A stretch of 64,000 nt of DNA from Bacillota bacterium (GTDB taxonomy: Bacteria > Bacillota > Clostridia > Peptostreptococcales > Anaerovoracaceae): NCBI GenBank assembly GCA_030526355.1, contig JAUNDC010000004.1, forward strand, positions 62,001 through 126,000, written 5' to 3'. Below, piece after piece: positions 20,062-29,332 of this stretch. Within the stretch, counting starts at the first letter, position 1. Every line of letters starts with the position of its first letter. The translations under genes and the position numbers were made by a program. Under the pieces are notes generated by a model, which ran no database searches, had not been told where the DNA came from, and saw nothing but the letters and a program-made list of their open reading frames with translations.

Positions 20062-20088
20062 AAAGGCGGTTTATAATAAACCGCCTTT
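20062..20088 (-). terminator. terminator after the biotin carrier gene
   Basis: Twelve-base perfect arms AAAGGCGGTTTA and TAAACCGCCTTT with a 3-base loop, downstream of the decarboxylase genes and just upstream of coaX. Its downstream sequence on the minus strand is AAATTTT, so termination may be partial and allow read-through into coaX. Confidence 0.65.
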
Positions 20089-20125
20089 ATTGTAACACAA
20101 ATATACCAATATCCAAAACACTTTA

Positions 20126-20521
20126 TTATTTAAGAGTTACAAGAACATCTCCAGCATTTACTGATGCGCCCTTAGCAGCAGGTACTGTATCAACTGTTCC
20201 TGCTGCAGGTGCCATGATTTCATTTTCCATCTTCATGGCTTCGAGAATCAGGAGAACATCTCCCTGATTTACAGACTGCCCTGGAGTAACCTTAACATCC
20301 AGAACTGTTCCCGGCATTGGTGCCGTTACAGTATTAGCTCCGCCTGGTGCAGGAGCAGCTGGTGCTGGTGCAGGAGCAGGCGCTGGAGCTGGAGCCGGTG
20401 CCGGTGCTGCAGGAGCAGGAGCCGGAGCTGCTGGCGCTGCTGCAGGAGCTGCTGTACCGCCGGCTTCTTCAACTTCAACTGCATAAGTTGTTCCGTTAAC
20501 AGTAATGTTATATTTTTTCAT
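20126..20521 (-). CDS. biotin carboxyl carrier subunit of a sodium-pump decarboxylase
   Basis: 131 residues from the internal ATG ([10 protein letters not shown]), which is better spaced from the AGGA site than the ATG nine bases upstream. An N-terminal ~20 residues is followed by a long Ala/Pro linker (about residues 22-62) and a biotinyl domain with the EAMKMENEI motif whose Lys is biotinylated. It shuttles CO2 from the carboxyltransferase to the membrane decarboxylase. Encoded last after mmdA-type and gamma/delta subunits. Confidence 0.93.
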   Translation of the reverse strand: MKKYNITVNGTTYAVEVEEAGGTAAPAAAPAAPAPAPAAPAPAPAPAPAPAPAPAAPAPGGANTVTAPMPGTVLDVKVTPGQSVNQGDVLLILEAMKMENEIMAPAAGTVDTVPAAKGASVNAGDVLVTLK

Positions 20522-20564
20522 GTCTCTCATTTCCTTTCATCTAATATAATACGCTTGTTATCGA

Positions 20565-20999
20565 CTAAAACTTCCTGCTTTCGATGCAGTCTTCCTTCGC
20601 TGCCAGTGACCACGGAGTTGTTTCACCCGATATTCTGCTTATTTTTCTTACTACCAGATTTCCTGTTCCACCGCTGCCCTCATAGGCTGCCACTGCTGCC
20701 GCTATTACGGCTGCTATTACAGCTGCGTCATTGCCTGCTGCAGGCGCTGCCGGTGTTACAGGCGCTGCTGCGACTGAGGGTGTGGCGACGGCTTCTGCCT
20801 TTGCCGGCGCCTTGTCTCCTTTCTTTGAAGCAGCTCCCATGGCTTTACCCATAACTGCTACGAATCCCCATAATACTATCAGTACCACTACAGTGATACC
20901 CATACCCATTATCAGAGTAATGGTAGAGCCTATCATTTTATCACCGAAGCTTAGGGAATCAAATAATTCCGGGTTTGCAAATTTATCCATTAAGCCCAT
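20565..20999 (-). CDS. OadG-family small membrane subunit of a sodium-pump decarboxylase
   Basis: 144 residues. One membrane helix at about 25-50 (STITLIMGMGITVVVLIVLWGF), then a basic Ala/Pro-rich linker and a C-terminal part GNLVVRKISRISGETTPWSLAAKED. This is the pattern of OadG/MmdD subunits, which bridge the soluble carboxyltransferase and the membrane decarboxylase. It is 11 bases after the carboxyltransferase gene. Confidence 0.85.
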   Translation of the reverse strand: MGLMDKFANPELFDSLSFGDKMIGSTITLIMGMGITVVVLIVLWGFVAVMGKAMGAASKKGDKAPAKAEAVATPSVAAAPVTPAAPAAGNDAAVIAAVIAAAVAAYEGSGGTGNLVVRKISRISGETTPWSLAAKEDCIESRKF

Positions 21000-21010
21000 A
21001 GTGCCACCTC

Positions 21011-22558
21011 CTATAATGGAATATTACCGTGCTTCTTTGCAGGTAACGATTCTCTCTTAGTGCTCAACATATCCAGTGCACTGATTATTCTCTGTCTTGA
21101 GGTTGCCGGCTCGATGATATCATCTACATATCCCAGTCCTGCAGCCACATAAGGATTGTTGAATTTATCTTCGTATTCCTGAATCTTTTCTTTTCTTACG
21201 GCATCCGGATCTTCAGCAGCTTTTATTTCCTTCTTAACGGATGAAATAATGTTTACGGCTCCGGAAGCTCCCATTACCGCAATCTGTGCGGACGGCCATG
21301 CCATTACCATATCCGAGCCGAGCTCCTTGTTGCACATGCCGATATATGCTCCGCCGTATGCTTTTCTGAGAATCAGTGTAATCTTAGGAACTGTAGCTTC
21401 GCAGTAAGCATAGAGCATTTTCGCACCGTGTCTTATTATTCCGCCGTATTCCTGTCCTGTGCCAGGGAGGAATCCCGGAACGTCTTCTATTGTGAGAAGA
21501 GGGATGTTGAATGCATCACATCTTCTGATGAATCTTGCCGCCTTATCTGAAGCGTCTATATCGAGGCATCCTGCTCCGACTGCCGGCTGGTTGGCTATAA
21601 CACCTACTGTAGCTCCATCAAGCCTTATGTAGCATGTGATCATATTCTTAGCGTAATGAGGCATTACATCGAAGATCTTGCCGTCATCAGCAATTTTCGT
21701 GATTACATCGTACATATTATAAGCTTTATTAGGATTATCAGGAATGATATCGTTAAGCTCCGGTATCATTCTGTTGATATCATCTGTGCACTCGTATACC
21801 GGTGGTGCTTCCATGTTGTTTGAAGGCATGTAGCTCAGCAGCTCTCTTACCATCTTGAGAGTTTCCTCATCATTTGAACCGATAAAATGAGCAACGCCGC
21901 TTATTGTATTGTGAGTCATAGCTCCGCCAAGCTGTTCTGCTGTAACCACTTCACCTGTTACTGTCTTGATAACCTCAGGTCCTGTGATAAACATCTGACT
22001 TGTCTTATCTACCATGAATACATAGTCTGTAATTGCAGGTGAATATACTGCTCCGCCTGCGCAAGGTCCCATAATAACTGATATCTGAGGAATAACACCT
22101 GATGAAATAGTATTGTTATGGAAAATCTTACCGAAGCCTGAAAGTGCTGCAACGCCTTCTTCAACTCTGGCGCCGCCTGAATCCTGCAGTCCTACGATAG
22201 GAGCTCCCATCTTGAGAGCCATTCCCTGCACCTTGACGATTTTCTCAGCATGATATTCTCCCAGTGAACCACCGCTTACAGTAAAGTCCTGAGCAAATGC
22301 AAATACGAGTCTGCCGTCAATCTGCCCGTAGCCTGTTACAACACCGTCACTTGGCATATCCTTTGAATCCATTCCGAAGTTCTGGCATCTATGCTTCACG
22401 AAGACGTCCATCTCAACAAAGCTGTCTTTGTCAAAAAGAATTTCAAGTCTTTCTCTGGCAGTCAGTTTGCCCTTGGCATGCTGCGCATCAATTCTTTTTT
22501 GTCCTCCGCCTTCTGCTAATCGTTCTTTCCTTTCGCGGAGTTGTTCAAGCTTATTCAT
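21011..22558 (-). CDS. mmdA: methylmalonyl-CoA/acyl-CoA decarboxylase carboxyltransferase subunit
   Basis: 515 residues, two crotonase-like halves as in propionyl-CoA carboxylase beta and MmdA: N-terminal KLTARERLEILFDKDSF, VGLQDSGGARVEEGVAAL, MGPCAGGAVYSPA, and in the second half ATVGVIANQPAVGAG, EDVPGFLPGTGQEYGGIIRHGAKMLYAY and YGGAYIGM. It moves CO2 from (methyl)malonyl-CoA to biotin. With the downstream OadG-like and biotin carrier genes it forms part of a Na+-pumping decarboxylase, but the membrane beta subunit is absent from the operon. Strong AAGGAGG site before the ATG. Substrate not provable from sequence. Confidence 0.9.
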   Translation of the reverse strand: MNKLEQLRERKERLAEGGGQKRIDAQHAKGKLTARERLEILFDKDSFVEMDVFVKHRCQNFGMDSKDMPSDGVVTGYGQIDGRLVFAFAQDFTVSGGSLGEYHAEKIVKVQGMALKMGAPIVGLQDSGGARVEEGVAALSGFGKIFHNNTISSGVIPQISVIMGPCAGGAVYSPAITDYVFMVDKTSQMFITGPEVIKTVTGEVVTAEQLGGAMTHNTISGVAHFIGSNDEETLKMVRELLSYMPSNNMEAPPVYECTDDINRMIPELNDIIPDNPNKAYNMYDVITKIADDGKIFDVMPHYAKNMITCYIRLDGATVGVIANQPAVGAGCLDIDASDKAARFIRRCDAFNIPLLTIEDVPGFLPGTGQEYGGIIRHGAKMLYAYCEATVPKITLILRKAYGGAYIGMCNKELGSDMVMAWPSAQIAVMGASGAVNIISSVKKEIKAAEDPDAVRKEKIQEYEDKFNNPYVAAGLGYVDDIIEPATSRQRIISALDMLSTKRESLPAKKHGNIPL

Positions 22559-22627
22559 ATATGCTTCCTCCTTATTGTATTTTGGATGTATTGTTAAATA
22601 AATATCAGTATATAAGATACCACTCTC

Positions 22628-22656
22628 ACTATAACTTATGCGTCAGAATTTTGCAA
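22628..22656 (-). promoter_or_regulatory. promoter of the mmdA operon
   Basis: Minus strand shows TTGCAA, 17 bases, TATAGT, about 70 bases before the mmdA ATG. Confidence 0.7.
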
Positions 22657-22790
22657 CTTGTTTTTCCTTGTATACATTATTCATTCAAGGCTCTTTCCCT
22701 TGGGGGGACTTCTTTACAGAGGTTAGAGCAATCACTCTATTATTTGGCAGACTCCACACTGTATTAATATCAAAACCAAATCCGGAACAT
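22657..22790. other. intergenic region between glyA and mmdA
   Basis: Together with the mmdA promoter region and the glyA terminator this makes about 315 bases between glyA and mmdA. I see no coding potential or further structure in this part. Confidence 0.4.
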
Positions 22791-22833
22791 AAAAAAGCAT
22801 ACATCCAATATCTACAGAAAACTGGATGTATGC
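22791..22833 (-). terminator. terminator after glyA
   Basis: Perfect 11-bp arms GCATACATCCA and TGGATGTATGC with a 15-base loop, followed on the minus strand by six T residues. Confidence 0.85.
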
Positions 22834-22874
22834 ACCAGGGTTCAATTTAAACAATTATTATCCGAGATTAACGA

Positions 22875-24128
22875 TTAATAGGCAAAATTCTTATGGAGCG
22901 GATATTTATCCGTAAGCTCCTTGACAATAGCTCTTGCCTTTTCCATTGCCTCCGCGCTTTCAGGGTTATCAATTACCAGCGCGATAGCCTCAACTGTCTT
23001 GACAACATCCTCTTCCTTGAAGCCTCTGCTTGTCATGGCAGGCGTTCCCATTCTCAGACCACTGGTTACGAACGGGCTTTCAGGGTCGTTAGGGATGGCA
23101 TTCTTGTTTGTGGTTATATTGGCATCATCCAGCAGCTTTTCTGCCAGCTTGCCTGTAATACCCTTGTTTACCAGCTTTACAAGAACGAGGTGATTGTCAG
23201 TTCCACCTGAAACCAGATCGAAGCCTTTATCATTAAGAGCTCCGGCAAGTGCCTGTGCGTTCTTCAGAGTCTGCTCCTGATAGTCCTTGAAGCCCGGCTC
23301 CATCGCCTCCTTGAAGCATACTGCCTTGGCTGCAATTATATGCATAAGCGGTCCACCCTGTGTCCCCGGGAAAATAGCCTTGTCTATGGCTTTAGCGTAC
23401 TTTTCTTTACAAAGGATCAGCCCGCCTCTCGGCCCTCTGAGTGTTTTGTGAGTCGTGCTTGTCACGATATCCGCATAATCCACCGGATTAGGATGAAGTC
23501 CTGCAGCAACTATACCTGCTATATGCGCCATGTCAACCATCAGAATCGCACCTACCTCATCGGCTATTTCCTTGAATTTATCGGTGTGTATGATTCTCGG
23601 ATAAGCTGATGCTCCCGCTACTATAAGCTTAGGCTTATGCTTGAGCGCAAGCTCTCTCACGTTGTTAAAATCTATTGTTTCTGTTTCCGGATCGAGGCCG
23701 TACGAAACAAAATTATATGATTTACCGGAAATATTTACAGGGGATCCATGCGATAGATGTCCGCCATTGGAAAGATCCATCCCCAGCACTGTATCGCCAT
23801 AATCGAGAACCGCCTGATAAACTGCTGTATTGGCATTGGCTCCGCAGTGAGGCTGAACATTGGCATGATCTGCACCAAAAATCTTTTTGGCACGCTCTAT
23901 TGCGAGAGTTTCTACTTCGTCGACAAACTCGCAGCCTCCGTAGTACCTTTTACCAGGATATCCTTCTGCATACTTGTTCGTCAGTGCACTTCCTGCCGCC
24001 TCCATTATTTCATAGTTTACGAAATTCTCCGATGCGATCATTTCGATTTTTGATTCCTGTCTTCCGATTTCACGTCTGATTGCTGCCGTAATCTCAGGAT
24101 CAGCTTTTTCGAGATAGTTAAAGTACAT
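22875..24128 (-). CDS. glyA: serine hydroxymethyltransferase
   Basis: 417 residues; PLP enzyme interconverting serine and glycine with tetrahydrofolate as one-carbon carrier. Recognised by [20 protein letters not shown] near the N terminus, the [17 protein letters not shown] segment and the PLP-lysine motif [14 protein letters not shown]. It lies 29 bases after the PucR-type regulator gene and is probably the last gene of the ftsH unit. It supplies glycine and formyl-group precursors to the purine pathway encoded further right. Confidence 0.98.
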   Translation of the reverse strand: MYFNYLEKADPEITAAIRREIGRQESKIEMIASENFVNYEIMEAAGSALTNKYAEGYPGKRYYGGCEFVDEVETLAIERAKKIFGADHANVQPHCGANANTAVYQAVLDYGDTVLGMDLSNGGHLSHGSPVNISGKSYNFVSYGLDPETETIDFNNVRELALKHKPKLIVAGASAYPRIIHTDKFKEIADEVGAILMVDMAHIAGIVAAGLHPNPVDYADIVTSTTHKTLRGPRGGLILCKEKYAKAIDKAIFPGTQGGPLMHIIAAKAVCFKEAMEPGFKDYQEQTLKNAQALAGALNDKGFDLVSGGTDNHLVLVKLVNKGITGKLAEKLLDDANITTNKNAIPNDPESPFVTSGLRMGTPAMTSRGFKEEDVVKTVEAIALVIDNPESAEAMEKARAIVKELTDKYPLHKNFAY

Positions 24129-24157
24129 TCGACCTCTCCTTTTTATTTAAATTGAAA

Positions 24158-25726
24158 TTAACTTACAACTCTTTCAAGTCGCTTTAATGCCAGAGCCATG
24201 GTGAGCCCCGGTATTACGCGGTTTCCTGTAATCTCAACCCCCAGCATCTCGTTTATTTTCTTCAGCCTGTACTGAACCGTATTAGTATGTATGCCCATGA
24301 ACTCCGCCGTCTTGCCGCTGTTCATGCCGGCATCAAGCACAAAGGTCTCCAAAGTATCAAGAAGCTGCCTGCCCTTGTTTTCACCGGCGGCCTTGAACGG
24401 TTCCAGAAGCTCGATATAATTCTTTTTTACGAACCCACCCTGTATCTGAATATTAATGCAGTTGCTGACAAGAGTAAGCTCATACTTGGTAAAAACTCTC
24501 TTGTACGGAAATACATTCTGCACGAAGGACCAGCTTTCGCTTATCAGCCTGTAAGCATCGCCGGCGCCCTCTATTCCATTAAGGCCCGTGACGTGGAAAA
24601 TGCGCGCTTTCTTGTTTGCCTTGAGCTTGTCAAAAAGCCGTGCGCAGCTGTTCTTGTGGTCAGGGTTGCTGCCTTCATCCTCATACGTCAGTATCATTCC
24701 GTAGGTTTCATCACCTTCGGTTATTTTCATAACGTTAAGGTCTTCTTCTTTCTCGAATTCAGCAAATATCTGGCTCTCTGCATCCTGACCTATTCCTTTT
24801 GTAAAGAATACGCTCAGAATTTCCTCTCCGCTTATTTTAGCTTCATCCTTGAGTGTATATGCCAGACTCTTGTTACCTCTGATAAGGGCTTTGATAAATT
24901 CTGCCTTGGCGTCTCTTTCAGGGGTGTATTTCCACATTCCCATAGCAAGCTCGATTATCTCAGCCAGCTTGGTGATTTCCCCTGCTGTATATGAGTCTTC
25001 GTTATCAACAATGAACATATAGTATTTATCGTTGTTGATCGTTACAGGGCCCCAGTAAGTCAGCACACCATTTACATCAATCATGGTATACACCTTTGAA
25101 TCGCCCTCAACGTTCCTTTCCTTTCCAAGCCTGATGGCATCGGCTATAGTTGCCTTGTGCCTTGTCTCAACCGTCAGGATCGGGTTGAAATCCTCACTCA
25201 GTATTATCAGCTGAAAATCGTTGTTTATAGCTGCCTCTCTGACAGCTGACTGGAAATTACTGTGCTTCTCGAAATTCAGCAGGTGGAACACAGTATTGCT
25301 TATCAGGCTGTTCCTGAAATTGTCACCGTACAGCACTCTGTCCATAACTTCGGTTATCGTCTGGGAATAATCCGAATCCTTGTCCATTACTATCAGCGGC
25401 AGCTGCTTTGACTCGGCAGTGTTTATCACGCTCCTGTCGAGAGTTCTAAAGGCTTTGCCTGCATAATATACAACAAGCGCGGCACAGCCTCTGTCGGCAG
25501 CTTGGCTGATAATTCTGCACTGCATTTCCGGGTCCTTACGGCAGCCGAGAAAGCCCGTAAGCAGAATCTCTGTCCTGTCAAATTTTCTGAACCTGAAATC
25601 ATCGCTGTCACAGCTGTCCAGAACCGACACAGCCTTGACTTCATTGTCCATATTCATTTTGCCGGCCAGAACCTCTGCATTTTTAAAAGCATTGAGCTCA
25701 AGACAGTCCGCTACTGTAACCTTCAT
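24158..25726 (-). CDS. PucR/CdaR-type transcriptional regulator
   Basis: 522 residues. The N-terminal ~120 residues match the PucR sensory domain (VTVADCLELNAFKNAEVLAGK, TGFLGCRKDP), a GGDEF-like middle region follows, and the last ~60 residues carry the PucR C-terminal helix-turn-helix with FMGIHTNTVQYRLKKINEMLG. The family controls purine catabolism or sugar diacid use in other bacteria; the ligand here is unknown. Its ATG overlaps the ftsH stop codon (TAATG), so translation is coupled to ftsH. Regulation of the neighbouring glyA is only a possibility. Confidence 0.88.
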   Translation of the reverse strand: MKVTVADCLELNAFKNAEVLAGKMNMDNEVKAVSVLDSCDSDDFRFRKFDRTEILLTGFLGCRKDPEMQCRIISQAADRGCAALVVYYAGKAFRTLDRSVINTAESKQLPLIVMDKDSDYSQTITEVMDRVLYGDNFRNSLISNTVFHLLNFEKHSNFQSAVREAAINNDFQLIILSEDFNPILTVETRHKATIADAIRLGKERNVEGDSKVYTMIDVNGVLTYWGPVTINNDKYYMFIVDNEDSYTAGEITKLAEIIELAMGMWKYTPERDAKAEFIKALIRGNKSLAYTLKDEAKISGEEILSVFFTKGIGQDAESQIFAEFEKEEDLNVMKITEGDETYGMILTYEDEGSNPDHKNSCARLFDKLKANKKARIFHVTGLNGIEGAGDAYRLISESWSFVQNVFPYKRVFTKYELTLVSNCINIQIQGGFVKKNYIELLEPFKAAGENKGRQLLDTLETFVLDAGMNSGKTAEFMGIHTNTVQYRLKKINEMLGVEITGNRVIPGLTMALALKRLERVVS

Positions 25727-27978
25727 TATTCATTCCTCTTTTCTTCTTCATCATCGAAATCATCGGAAGCTTCATCAGTCTCTGCAGCATTATCTTCGTC
25801 ATCATCCGCATTGAGGTAATCCGTATCGTACACTGCCAGTTCTTCTTCTGTAGGCATGTCATCATTATCATCATCTTCTGCCTGAGGTTCAATGTCCTGC
25901 TGAGGAGGTACTTCGTCGTCGTCTTCGGCAAGCTTTCCAAGATCAAGCGGTTCGGCCTTCTTGGTAATATCATTGTATGTCATGATTGTCGGCTTGAATC
26001 TGCTGTTCTTGCCCTGTTCCTCCATCAGCTTCGCAGCCTCCTGGAGTCTCTTCTTTTCAAGCTCTTCCTCGCGTTTTCTCAGCTTGGCAGACTCGGCAGC
26101 CTCTTTCTTGTCCTTTTCCTTTCTCTGTTCCAGCTCAGCTCTCAGATCCTCGCCCAGCTGCTGCGGAGTTTTCTCTCCGTCGAAAAGCTGAACAAACTGT
26201 GCATTGTCCAGAGTTTCCACCTCAAGCAGGCCTTCTGCAACATTCCTGAGCTGCTCCATATGATCGGACAGGATTTTCTCGGCAGCTGTGTAGGCTTCCT
26301 CTACGATAGCCTTTACCTCTTCGTCTATCTCTGCTGCTGTTTCCTCCGAGTAATTCTTCTTTGATGAAAAATCATTGCCCAGGAACACCTCTTCAGATGA
26401 ACTGTAGTTCACCGGACCCAGCTTCTCACTGAAGCCGTACTTGGTAACCATTTCTCTGGCTATATCGGTTGCTCTCTGAATATCATTGCTCGCGCCTGTG
26501 CTTATATCTTCAAGTGTAAGCATCTCTGCAACACGTCCGCCCAGCAGATGTATTATCTGCTCACGCATGGTTTCTCTGGTTCCGTAGTATTTATCCTCCT
26601 TAGGCAGAATCATCGTAAATCCGCCTGCTCTGCCTCTCGGTATTATAGTTATCTGATGCACCGGATCTGTCTTTGGAAGCACATGAGCCACAACAGCATG
26701 ACCAGCTTCATGATAAGCAGTCAGCTTCCTTTCATCCTCGCTTATGACTCTGCTCTTCTTCTCAGGACCTGCAATCACCTTGGTGATGGCTTCCTCGATT
26801 TCTTCCATTCTTATCTTCATGCCGTTTCTTCTGGCTGCAAGCAATGCCGCCTCATTCAGCATATTCTCAATATCCGCAGGAGAGAAACCCGGTGTTCTTC
26901 TTGCCAGAACCTTAGGATCCACTCCCTCCGCCAGAGGCTTGTTTCTGGAGTGAACCTTGAAAATCTCTTCTCTTCCTGTAATGTCAGGTATTCCTATTAC
27001 AATCTGCCTGTCAAATCTTCCCGGTCTCAGCAGCGCCGGATCAAGCACGTCAGGTCTGTTGGTTGCTGCCAGAATTATTATTCCTGTATTTTCGGCAAAT
27101 CCATCCATTTCAACCAGCAGCTGATTAAGGGTCTGCTCCCTCTCATCGTGTCCGCCGCCTATACCTGCGCCTCTCTTTCTTCCCACCGCATCTATCTCAT
27201 CGATAAACACGATGCACGGTGCATTTTTCTTGGCCTGCTCGAACAGATCCCTTACTCTTGATGCACCTACACCTACGAACATCTCAACGAAGTCCGATCC
27301 GCTTATTGTAAAGAATGGAACTCCAGCTTCTCCCGCTGTTGCTCTTGATATATAGGTTTTACCTGTTCCCGGAGGGCCAACCAGCAGAATACCCTTTGGT
27401 ATTCTGGCACCGAGGCTGTTATACTTGGCCGGATTTCTAAGGAAGTCAACGATTTCCTCAAGCTCTTCCTTTTCTTCCTTAAGTCCTGCTACATCCTTGA
27501 AGGTTATCTTCTTGCCTCCGCCATCCTTCTGAAGCTTGGCTCTGCTCTTACCGAAGGCCATGGCCTTGCCTCCTCCGCCGCTCTGGTTCATTATCATCAT
27601 GAAGAAGAATATCATTATTCCTATCATAATGATTGTAGGCAACAGATTCAGTATTATTGAATTCTTCTTAGGCGGATCACTCTCAAGCTTAAGATTGCCT
27701 TCATCCACCTGCGGCATGATATACATTTCATATATATAGCTCAGATCCACTGCGCTGTTCACATAGGCATAGACAATATCGCCCTCCTTGAGCTTTGCAG
27801 TAAGCTTGGTTTCGGTAACATTGATGCTCTCCACTTCATTCTGCTTGAGATAGCTTACCATAGTGGATGTCTTGATTTCTTTCTCTGCTTCCCCTGAATC
27901 ACTATTGTAAAACCATACCATACCCAGCACGAGCATAAATATGAGTACATAAATTCCTATATTTTTTGCCTTTTTCAA
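25726..27978 (-). CDS. ftsH: ATP-dependent membrane zinc protease FtsH
   Basis: 750 residues, beginning with TTG eight bases after GGGAGG. Two membrane helices (about 8-25 and 108-131) flank an extracytoplasmic loop. The AAA domain has Walker A GPPGTGKT at 201-208, Walker [12 protein letters not shown] and the second region of homology [21 protein letters not shown]. The zinc site HEAGH is at 423-427. The C-terminal ~100 residues form a charged coiled coil that ends in a very acidic tail, longer than usual. Degrades misfolded membrane proteins and some regulators. Neighbours tilS and spoIIE as in Bacillus, but hprT is missing. Confidence 0.97.
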   Translation of the reverse strand: MKKAKNIGIYVLIFMLVLGMVWFYNSDSGEAEKEIKTSTMVSYLKQNEVESINVTETKLTAKLKEGDIVYAYVNSAVDLSYIYEMYIMPQVDEGNLKLESDPPKKNSIILNLLPTIIMIGIMIFFFMMIMNQSGGGGKAMAFGKSRAKLQKDGGGKKITFKDVAGLKEEKEELEEIVDFLRNPAKYNSLGARIPKGILLVGPPGTGKTYISRATAGEAGVPFFTISGSDFVEMFVGVGASRVRDLFEQAKKNAPCIVFIDEIDAVGRKRGAGIGGGHDEREQTLNQLLVEMDGFAENTGIIILAATNRPDVLDPALLRPGRFDRQIVIGIPDITGREEIFKVHSRNKPLAEGVDPKVLARRTPGFSPADIENMLNEAALLAARRNGMKIRMEEIEEAITKVIAGPEKKSRVISEDERKLTAYHEAGHAVVAHVLPKTDPVHQITIIPRGRAGGFTMILPKEDKYYGTRETMREQIIHLLGGRVAEMLTLEDISTGASNDIQRATDIAREMVTKYGFSEKLGPVNYSSSEEVFLGNDFSSKKNYSEETAAEIDEEVKAIVEEAYTAAEKILSDHMEQLRNVAEGLLEVETLDNAQFVQLFDGEKTPQQLGEDLRAELEQRKEKDKKEAAESAKLRKREEELEKKRLQEAAKLMEEQGKNSRFKPTIMTYNDITKKAEPLDLGKLAEDDDEVPPQQDIEPQAEDDDNDDMPTEEELAVYDTDYLNADDDEDNAAETDEASDDFDDEEEKRNE

Positions 27979-28045
27979 GTCTCTTTCCTCCCGATCTGTA
28001 TATTCAGCAAAGTCAGTTTTGTTATTTACAACAAATTAATATGTA

Positions 28046-28074
28046 ATTTTAGCATGTAAACTAATAATTATCAA
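28046..28074 (-). promoter_or_regulatory. promoter of the ftsH unit
   Basis: Minus strand shows TTGATA, 17 bases, TAAAAT, about 65 bases before the ftsH start. Confidence 0.65.
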
Positions 28075-28155
28075 TACTTGCACAATTTTTTTGGTTTTAC
28101 TTCACAGAATTTTCACCATTCGCTGACATATGCGGCGCTGGTCACCCGCATTGCT

Positions 28156-29259
28156 TCATCGGGCTTTGTCTGGTTTAATAAAAACCGCCCTCCCTTTGGC
28201 TACGGTAAGCCTGTATCCTCTTGGAAATTGTACGGTTTTAGGAGCCTGTTTCTTCGCTATGATGAAATCGGCAGCCTTGATGCGCTCTTCAGAAATATCC
28301 TTCTCAAGGCCTATCTCCCCAAACGCTTTGAAGATAATCCTGTGCCTTATTGCAGGGTGAAGCGCGTCGAGTCCCGCTCTGTCCATAGATATCGACGTTA
28401 TTTCCCTTTCGCCGTCATTATCCATCGTATATTGTCGATTGGCAAAACGCTTATATTCCTGCTCCACCTGCTTCCAGATATAATCCTTGTCAGCAGCTGC
28501 TATCCTGCCAAGTCTGACAAGGCTGTCCTTTATGTTTTCGTTATATTTATTTTCCAGATGCGGAATCAGTTCCAGTCTGATTTTATTTCTGGCATATATT
28601 TCTTCATTATTGGTATGATCAATTACCGGCTCCAGCCTGTTTGCCTCGCAGTATTCTTCGATTTCATTTCTGTAAATGTCCAGCACTGGTCTGATAATGC
28701 TGAAGCCTCTTTCCTGCCGTTCGTATGCAATCCCTGCCAGTCCGTCCGTTCCTGTTCCTCTGAGAAGCCTGAACAAAATAGTCTCAGCCTGATCATTGGC
28801 ATTCTGGGCGACAGCTATCTTTACCATCCGCCTTGCCTCAGCCAGCCCATCAGAGCCTGCCGCAGCTGTTTTTCCCAATCCCTCTGCAACCATCTGACGG
28901 GCTATGTTCTCAGCAACCTGATAAAAGGAATCGTATCTGGCCTTTCGGCCTGCTTCCTCGCTGGTCATTCCCAGCTGCTCAGCCATAGACTGACAGTCGA
29001 TAACAAAGGTGTTACATTCTATACCTTTTTCCCTGCATAGCATTTCCACATATTGCTGATCATGTTCAGCTGCACCAGGTCTGAATTTATGGTTTACGTG
29101 CACCGGGTGAAGTGTCAGGTTATACTCTCCTGAAAGGCGCAGCAGTATATGAAAAAGGCACACCGAGTCCGGACCTCCTGAAAGTCCGATAACGATGTGC
29201 TGATTCCTGCTTATTAAATTATGTTCTTCGATGGTTTTTCTTACTTTTTCTATTAACAT
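28156..29259 (-). CDS. tilS: tRNA(Ile)-lysidine synthetase
   Basis: 367 residues from the ATG at 29259. An earlier in-frame ATG at 29316 overlaps the -10 box of the likely promoter and was rejected. The PP-loop SGGPDS lies near residue 28, followed by HPVHVNHKFRPGAAEHDQQYVE. The C-terminal substrate-binding domain ends with KTVQFPRGYRLTVAKGRAVF. About 20 extra residues (EGLGKTAAAGSDGLAEARR) are inserted before the ANDQAET motif. It makes lysidine in the CAU anticodon of tRNA-Ile, which is essential. Lies between spoIIE and ftsH. Confidence 0.94.
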   Translation of the reverse strand: MLIEKVRKTIEEHNLISRNQHIVIGLSGGPDSVCLFHILLRLSGEYNLTLHPVHVNHKFRPGAAEHDQQYVEMLCREKGIECNTFVIDCQSMAEQLGMTSEEAGRKARYDSFYQVAENIARQMVAEGLGKTAAAGSDGLAEARRMVKIAVAQNANDQAETILFRLLRGTGTDGLAGIAYERQERGFSIIRPVLDIYRNEIEEYCEANRLEPVIDHTNNEEIYARNKIRLELIPHLENKYNENIKDSLVRLGRIAAADKDYIWKQVEQEYKRFANRQYTMDNDGEREITSISMDRAGLDALHPAIRHRIIFKAFGEIGLEKDISEERIKAADFIIAKKQAPKTVQFPRGYRLTVAKGRAVFIKPDKAR

Positions 29260-29304
29260 TGTACGATTTCGAATTTCCTTTCTGTGCAGTACATTAGTAT
29301 TAAT

Positions 29305-29313
29305 ATTATACCA
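29305..29313 (-). promoter_or_regulatory. extended -10 promoter of tilS
   Basis: Minus strand reads TGTGGTATAAT, the same extended -10 string as in front of truA, 45 bases before the chosen tilS start. No convincing -35 box. Confidence 0.45.
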
Positions 29314-29332
29314 CATCCCTGCATTCTTACCA

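Noticed and set aside
22638..22850. Short plus-strand open frame between glyA and mmdA
   Set aside because: Overlaps the mmdA promoter and the glyA terminator, has no ribosome binding site and no resemblance to a protein family.
28078..29040. Plus-strand open frame of 320 codons opposite tilS
   Set aside because: Covers tilS antisense; composition typical for a shadow frame.
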